From: Aliiroseovarius crassostreae
Lineage (GTDB): Bacteria; Pseudomonadota; Alphaproteobacteria; Rhodobacterales; Rhodobacteraceae
Direction: 5' to 3'
NCBI RefSeq assembly: GCF_001307765.1
Contig: NZ_LKBA01000004.1
Span: 372,001-436,000 of the forward strand
Length of the DNA stretch: 64,000 nt
The first letter of the stretch is position 1. Each line of letters begins with the position of its first letter. The notes under the pieces are model-generated. The model was not told where the DNA came from and did no database searches. It worked only from the letters and a program-made list of their open reading frames with translations. Below, in pieces: positions 60,400 to 64,000 of this stretch. A program made the position numbers and the translations under genes.

Positions 60400-60504
60400 G
60401 CCTCCGGCGGGGATATTTTTAGCAAGAGGAAGAAGGGGCGGAGCGCTCGTATGTTGCGCCGCGCTTCACTATTCCCTGTTCAGGTATTAAGGCGGGACGC
60501 TTTA
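60400..60504. repeat. GC-rich repeat copy i joined to a segment of the GCGTTTCG palindromic element
   Basis: CGGCCTCCGGCGGGGATATTTTTAGCAAGAGGAAGAAGGGGCGG is the dispersed repeat. Directly behind it, CGCTCGTATGTTGCGCCGCGC at 60444-60464 is identical to 3461-3481, and the following GGCGGGACGCTTT resembles 3509-3521. The block reaches the stop codon of slyX (60502-60504). It separates convergent dnaE and slyX. Confidence 0.65.
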
Positions 60505-60711
60505 ATAATGCGGCGGGCGTTCGTCGCCAAGGATCACCCCGCCCGTGCCGCCCGCTTCGCGCTGGGCTTCTCGCTCCATCAGCATCTGCACCCGATGGGT
60601 CATTTGGGCCAGTTCGATATCCTGACGGGCAATGACATCCGACAGCTCTTCGACCTGTTTGGTCAGATGGGCGACGGTTTCTTCCAGATGGGTGAGGCGA
60701 TCTTGTGACAT
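60502..60711 (-). CDS. slyX: SlyX-family small coiled-coil protein
   Basis: A 69-residue protein. MSQDRLTHLEETVAHLTKQVEELSDVIARQDIELAQMTHRVQML is a continuous heptad pattern, and the short tail ends DERPPHY, which is the characteristic C terminus of SlyX. Its function is not established. Start at the ATG at 60711. It is convergent with dnaE and divergent from hisS. Confidence 0.88.
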   Translation of the reverse strand: MSQDRLTHLEETVAHLTKQVEELSDVIARQDIELAQMTHRVQMLMEREAQREAGGTGGVILGDERPPHY

Positions 60712-60888
60712 GGGGTCGGAATATCGGGTTTTGCGCCTGCTTCCTAGCCCGAAAACAGCGTGGCGTGGGAAACGCCGCCCTTACATGTGAAGATTGCGTA
60801 AAACATGGGGCTTTCCGCGCCGCTTGCCTTGCCCCAACGCCCCCCATCGGCTAGACCGCCCGCGTAAGCAAACAATGGGACCAGAGCG

Positions 60889-62376
60889 ATGGCCAAGCAA
60901 AAGAAACAGCCCCGCCCCAAGGCAGAGACGCCCAAGGGGTTTCGTGATTACTTCGGCACCGAGGTGACACGGCGCAAACATATGCTGGATCAGATTGCGG
61001 CTGTTTATCATCGCTATGGGTTTGATGCTCTGGAAAGCTCCGCCGTGGAAACGGTTGAGGCGCTGGGCAAATTCCTGCCGGACGTGGACCGCCCGAATGA
61101 AGGTGTGTTTGCCTGGCAGGAGTTTGACGAGAAGGGGAACGGGGATTGGATGGCGCTGCGCTATGATCTGACCGCTCCGCTTGCGCGGGTCTATGCACAG
61201 CATCGCAATGACCTGCCCACCCCTTATCGCCGCTATGCAATGGGGCCTGTGTGGCGCAATGAAAAGCCGGGGCCGGGGCGGTTTCGGCAGTTTTATCAAT
61301 GTGATGCGGATACGGTTGGCACCTCGTCCATGGCCGCCGATGCCGAGATCTGCGCGATGCTGGCTGACACTTTGGAAACCGTCGGCATTCCGCGCGGCGA
61401 TTATCTGGTGCGGGTGAACAACCGCAAGGTCATGAATGGTGTGCTTGAGGTGATGGGGGTCGAAGATGGCCCCGTGCGCGACGCCGTTCTGCGCACCATC
61501 GACAAGTTTGACAAAGTGGGTGAAAGCGGCGTGCGTGAGCTCTTAGGCAAGGGCCGTCTGGATGCTTCGGGGGCCTATATCGATGGGGTCGGGCTGGAGC
61601 CGGAAAACGCGGAACCCGTGATTGCCTTCCTGACCTCGAAAGGCGCCGACGCGGCGGAAACGCTCGCAAACCTGCGCGCGGCCGTGGGCGACAGCGCCAT
61701 TGGGGTCGAGGGCATTGCCGAACTGGAACAGATCGCAGAGCTGCTGGCCGCACAGGGCTATGGCCCTGACCGGATCGAGATTGACCCCTCGGTCGTGCGT
61801 GGTCTTGGCTATTACACCGGCCCGGTGTTCGAGGCGGAACTGACCTTCGAAATCCTCGACGAAAAAGGCCGCAAACGCCAGTTTGGCTCGGTCGCGGGGG
61901 GCGGGCGTTACGACGACCTCGTTGCGCGTTTCACCGGGCAAAAGGTGCCTGCCGTGGGTGTGTCGATTGGCGTTGATCGTCTGCTTGCCGCGCTGGAGGC
62001 GAAAGGCCGCCTGAGCAATGACGGACAGGGGCCGGTGGTTGTGACCGTGATGGATAAAACCCGTCTCGCGGATTATCAGGCGATGGTTGGAGAGCTGCGT
62101 CAGGCTGGCATCCGTGCCGAGGTCTATCTGGGCAATCCGAAAAACTTCGGCAACCAGTTGAAATATGCCGACAAGCGCAACTCACCAGTCGCGATCATCG
62201 CAGGTAGTGATGAATTTGATGCGGGCAAGATCCAGATCAAGGATCTGGTTCTGGGGGCCAAAATCGCCGAAAGCGCCACGCTTGAGGAATGGAAGGAACG
62301 CCCGAGCCAGTTCGAATGCGCGCGCGCCGATATGGTTGCCAAAGTGCGCGAAATCCTTGAGGCCGACAATGGATAA
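60889..62376 (+). CDS. hisS: Histidyl-tRNA synthetase
   Basis: A 495-residue class II aminoacyl-tRNA synthetase. [33 protein letters not shown] (about 15-48) begins the catalytic domain. Motif 2 lies in [57 protein letters not shown] (about 86-142, shortened here by description). The histidine-specific [16 protein letters not shown] is near 303-318 and motif 3 [29 protein letters not shown] near 337-365. The anticodon-binding domain ends the protein. It overlaps hisZ by 8 bases, so tRNA charging and histidine synthesis genes are coupled. Confidence 0.96.
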   Translation: MAKQKKQPRPKAETPKGFRDYFGTEVTRRKHMLDQIAAVYHRYGFDALESSAVETVEALGKFLPDVDRPNEGVFAWQEFDEKGNGDWMALRYDLTAPLARVYAQHRNDLPTPYRRYAMGPVWRNEKPGPGRFRQFYQCDADTVGTSSMAADAEICAMLADTLETVGIPRGDYLVRVNNRKVMNGVLEVMGVEDGPVRDAVLRTIDKFDKVGESGVRELLGKGRLDASGAYIDGVGLEPENAEPVIAFLTSKGADAAETLANLRAAVGDSAIGVEGIAELEQIAELLAAQGYGPDRIEIDPSVVRGLGYYTGPVFEAELTFEILDEKGRKRQFGSVAGGGRYDDLVARFTGQKVPAVGVSIGVDRLLAALEAKGRLSNDGQGPVVVTVMDKTRLADYQAMVGELRQAGIRAEVYLGNPKNFGNQLKYADKRNSPVAIIAGSDEFDAGKIQIKDLVLGAKIAESATLEEWKERPSQFECARADMVAKVREILEADNG

Positions 62377-63463
62377 AGCTCTGATCAGAGCCGAAGCCGC
62401 CCGCCTGCTGGAGCTATTTGAAGGCAAGGGCGCACAGGTGATTGAAGCAGACATCCTGCAGCCCGCCGAAATCCTGCTTGACCTTTATGGCGAAGACATC
62501 CGCGCGCGCGCTTATGTGACCCATGATCCGGTCCGCGGCGAGGTGATGATGCGCCCGGACTTTACCGTGCCTGTGGTGCAGATGCATATGGCCGAGGGGG
62601 CGGAACCGGCCCGCTACGCCTATATGGGGGAAGTGTTTCGCGCTCAGGATGACATCACCAACCGTACCTCCGAACAGTTCCAGGTCGGCTATGAGGTGTT
62701 TGACCGCGAGGCCCCCGCTGAGGCGGATGCCGAAGTGTTTGCGATCATGCAGGACGTGCTGGCGCCGCTGAACCTGCGTGCGGCCACCGGGGATCTGGGG
62801 TTGTTGCTGGCTGCGGTGCGGGGGTTGAAGACCACCGACCGGCGCAAGGCCGCCCTTGAACGTCACATCTGGCGTCCCCGCCGTTTCCGCGCGCTTCTGG
62901 ATCGTTTCGCGGGCCGTGCCCCAATGCCCGAAGGCCGTGCGGCCCTTCTGGCCAGAGAGCATCCGATGGATGTGGACGCCCCTCAGATCGGGTTGCGCAC
63001 CCAGTCCGAGATCGCAGCGCGTGTCGATACTTTGCGCGAAGATGCTCAGGCGGCGCCGATTTCGGCAGGAGAGGTTGAGCTGCTGGATGATCTGCTGGCC
63101 CTTCGTGAAACCACATCCAACGTATTGGAGCATCTGCGGGACATTGCCGTCGACATGCCTGCCATCGCCCCCGCCGTTGACCGGATGGAACTGCGCTGTG
63201 AGGCGTTGGTAAAGCGCGGGGTGGATATTGATCGCCTCGATTTCGAAGGCAGCTATGGCCGCACCTCGATGGAATATTACGACGGGTTCGTCTTTGGCTT
63301 TTATGCCGAGGCCCGCCCCGACCTGCAGCCGGTGGTCACCGGGGGGCGCTATGATGCGTTGACCCGTGTGCTGGGGCATCAGAACGGGGAACGCCGCGAC
63401 ATTCCCGCCGTGGGTGGCGTGATCCGCCCGGAACTGTCCCTTTTGCTGGGAGCCGCATCATGA
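62369..63463 (+). CDS. hisZ: ATP phosphoribosyltransferase regulatory subunit HisZ
   Basis: A 364-residue HisS paralogue without aminoacylation activity that is needed for the short form of HisG in histidine synthesis. [49 protein letters not shown] (about 26-75) and [29 protein letters not shown] (about 85-113) match the class II core. [39 protein letters not shown] near 271-310 and [14 protein letters not shown] near 323 follow. The anticodon-binding domain of HisS is missing, as expected. The ATG at 62369 overlaps the hisS stop; hisG overlaps the end by 4 bases. Confidence 0.94.
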   Translation: MDKALIRAEAARLLELFEGKGAQVIEADILQPAEILLDLYGEDIRARAYVTHDPVRGEVMMRPDFTVPVVQMHMAEGAEPARYAYMGEVFRAQDDITNRTSEQFQVGYEVFDREAPAEADAEVFAIMQDVLAPLNLRAATGDLGLLLAAVRGLKTTDRRKAALERHIWRPRRFRALLDRFAGRAPMPEGRAALLAREHPMDVDAPQIGLRTQSEIAARVDTLREDAQAAPISAGEVELLDDLLALRETTSNVLEHLRDIAVDMPAIAPAVDRMELRCEALVKRGVDIDRLDFEGSYGRTSMEYYDGFVFGFYAEARPDLQPVVTGGRYDALTRVLGHQNGERRDIPAVGGVIRPELSLLLGAAS

Positions 63464-64000
63464 GTGTGAAACTGGGAGTGCCCTCAAAAGGGCGCTTGAT
63501 GGAAAAGACCTTTGACTGGTTCGGCAGCCGGGGCATCGAACTTGCCCGCACCGGGTCAGACCGCGAATATGCGGCCGCGGTGCGTGGTATTGACGGCATT
63601 GAATTGGTGCTGCTGTCCGCCGGTGAAATCCCCCGCGAACTGGCCGCCGGGCGCATTCATCTGGGCGTGACCGGGACCGATCTGGTGCGTGAAAAACTGC
63701 CCAGCTGGGCCGATAAGGTGACCGAGCTCGCTCCGATGGGGTTTGGCCATGCGGACCTGATCATCGCGGTACCCAAATGCTGGGTGGATGTGAACACGTT
63801 GGATGATCTGGATGCGGTGGCAGCGCAGTTTCGCGCCAATCACGGCTTCCGCCTGCGGATCGCCACGAAATATCACCGCCTGATCCGCGATCACCTGCGT
63901 GACCACGGCGTGGCGGATTATCAACTGGTCGACAGCCAGGGGGCAACCGAAGGCACGGTGAAAAACGAAACCTCCGAAGCGGTGGCCGACATCACCTCAA
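63460..64000 (+). CDS. hisG: ATP phosphoribosyltransferase HisG, short form, truncated by the window end
   Basis: The first 180 codons of the catalytic subunit that starts histidine synthesis (ATP plus PRPP). It reads [22 protein letters not shown], then VLLSAGEIPRELAAGRIHLGVTGTDLVREKLP near 50-82 and FGHADLIIAVPKCWVDV near 96-112, continuing into RIATKYHRLIRDHLRDHGV and SQGATEGTVKNETSEAVADI, the PRPP-binding region. It follows hisZ through ATGA overlap, consistent with the HisG/HisZ hetero-octamer. Confidence 0.95.
   Translation, partial: MSVKLGVPSKGRLMEKTFDWFGSRGIELARTGSDREYAAAVRGIDGIELVLLSAGEIPRELAAGRIHLGVTGTDLVREKLPSWADKVTELAPMGFGHADLIIAVPKCWVDVNTLDDLDAVAAQFRANHGFRLRIATKYHRLIRDHLRDHGVADYQLVDSQGATEGTVKNETSEAVADITS

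Overview
The window looks like chromosome of a marine Rhodobacteraceae (Roseobacter-type) alphaproteobacterium. This rests on the GC-rich coding style, the protein families (long-form DeoC, two-module ALDH16-type aldehyde dehydrogenase, BluB, short HisG with HisZ, many ABC uptake systems) and a family of GC-rich intergenic repeats ending in a GATATTT...CAAGAGGAAAA motif. I found no rRNA, tRNA, CRISPR array, insertion sequence or prophage. Species assignment is inference.

Layout. 1-5054: partial quinone-oxidoreductase-like gene, XRE regulator, HisN-type phosphatase, then two convergent purine deaminases (8-oxoguanine deaminase and guanine deaminase) with a block of nested palindromic repeats between them. 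5190-14693: MgtE, 5-formyl-THF cyclo-ligase, SLC13/TrkA-C permease, a divergent LysE exporter and Lrp/AsnC regulator, YebC, BluB behind a cobalamin riboswitch, a di-haem cytochrome c and an EamA transporter. 15089-20000: orphan family-5 solute-binding protein, panB-panC, M20 deacylase. 20231-28323: a tightly coupled eight-gene operon of mostly unknown function (TelA-like coiled coil, membrane protein, unknown 389-aa protein, AAA+ ATPase, STAS/GHKL-ATPase protein, unknown 473-aa protein, two small membrane proteins). Two of its genes are conspicuously AT-rich insertions. This is the best candidate in the window for an undescribed system.

28435-38012: deoC coupled to an ALDH16-type dehydrogenase (deoxyribose-phosphate to acetaldehyde to acetate), then a complete oppABCDF peptide uptake operon. 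38247-43820: CopZ-like chaperone, an acyl-CoA-synthetase/GNAT fusion followed by a class II HDAC-like deacetylase (a candidate reversible acylation pair), then an orphan contractile-tail sheath homologue with no other phage gene around it. 43904-45899: aldo/keto reductase and FAD amine/amino-acid oxidase.

46337-56355: a single minus-strand run of xdhA-xdhB-xdhC, an ABC ATPase, two permeases, a voltage-gated K+ channel and a BMP-family binding protein. It reads as purine or nucleoside uptake coupled to xanthine oxidation, and fits functionally with the two deaminases at the start of the window. A divergent VOC-family gene next to xdhA is broken by an internal deletion. 56816-64000: dnaE, slyX and hisS-hisZ-hisG (truncated by the window end).

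Seven of nine convergent gene ends carry the GATATTT...CAAGA repeat, usually as a hairpin, which suggests a role as bidirectional terminators. At three of these loci a second palindromic family built on GCGTTTCG, or its internal segment, lies inside or beside the first.
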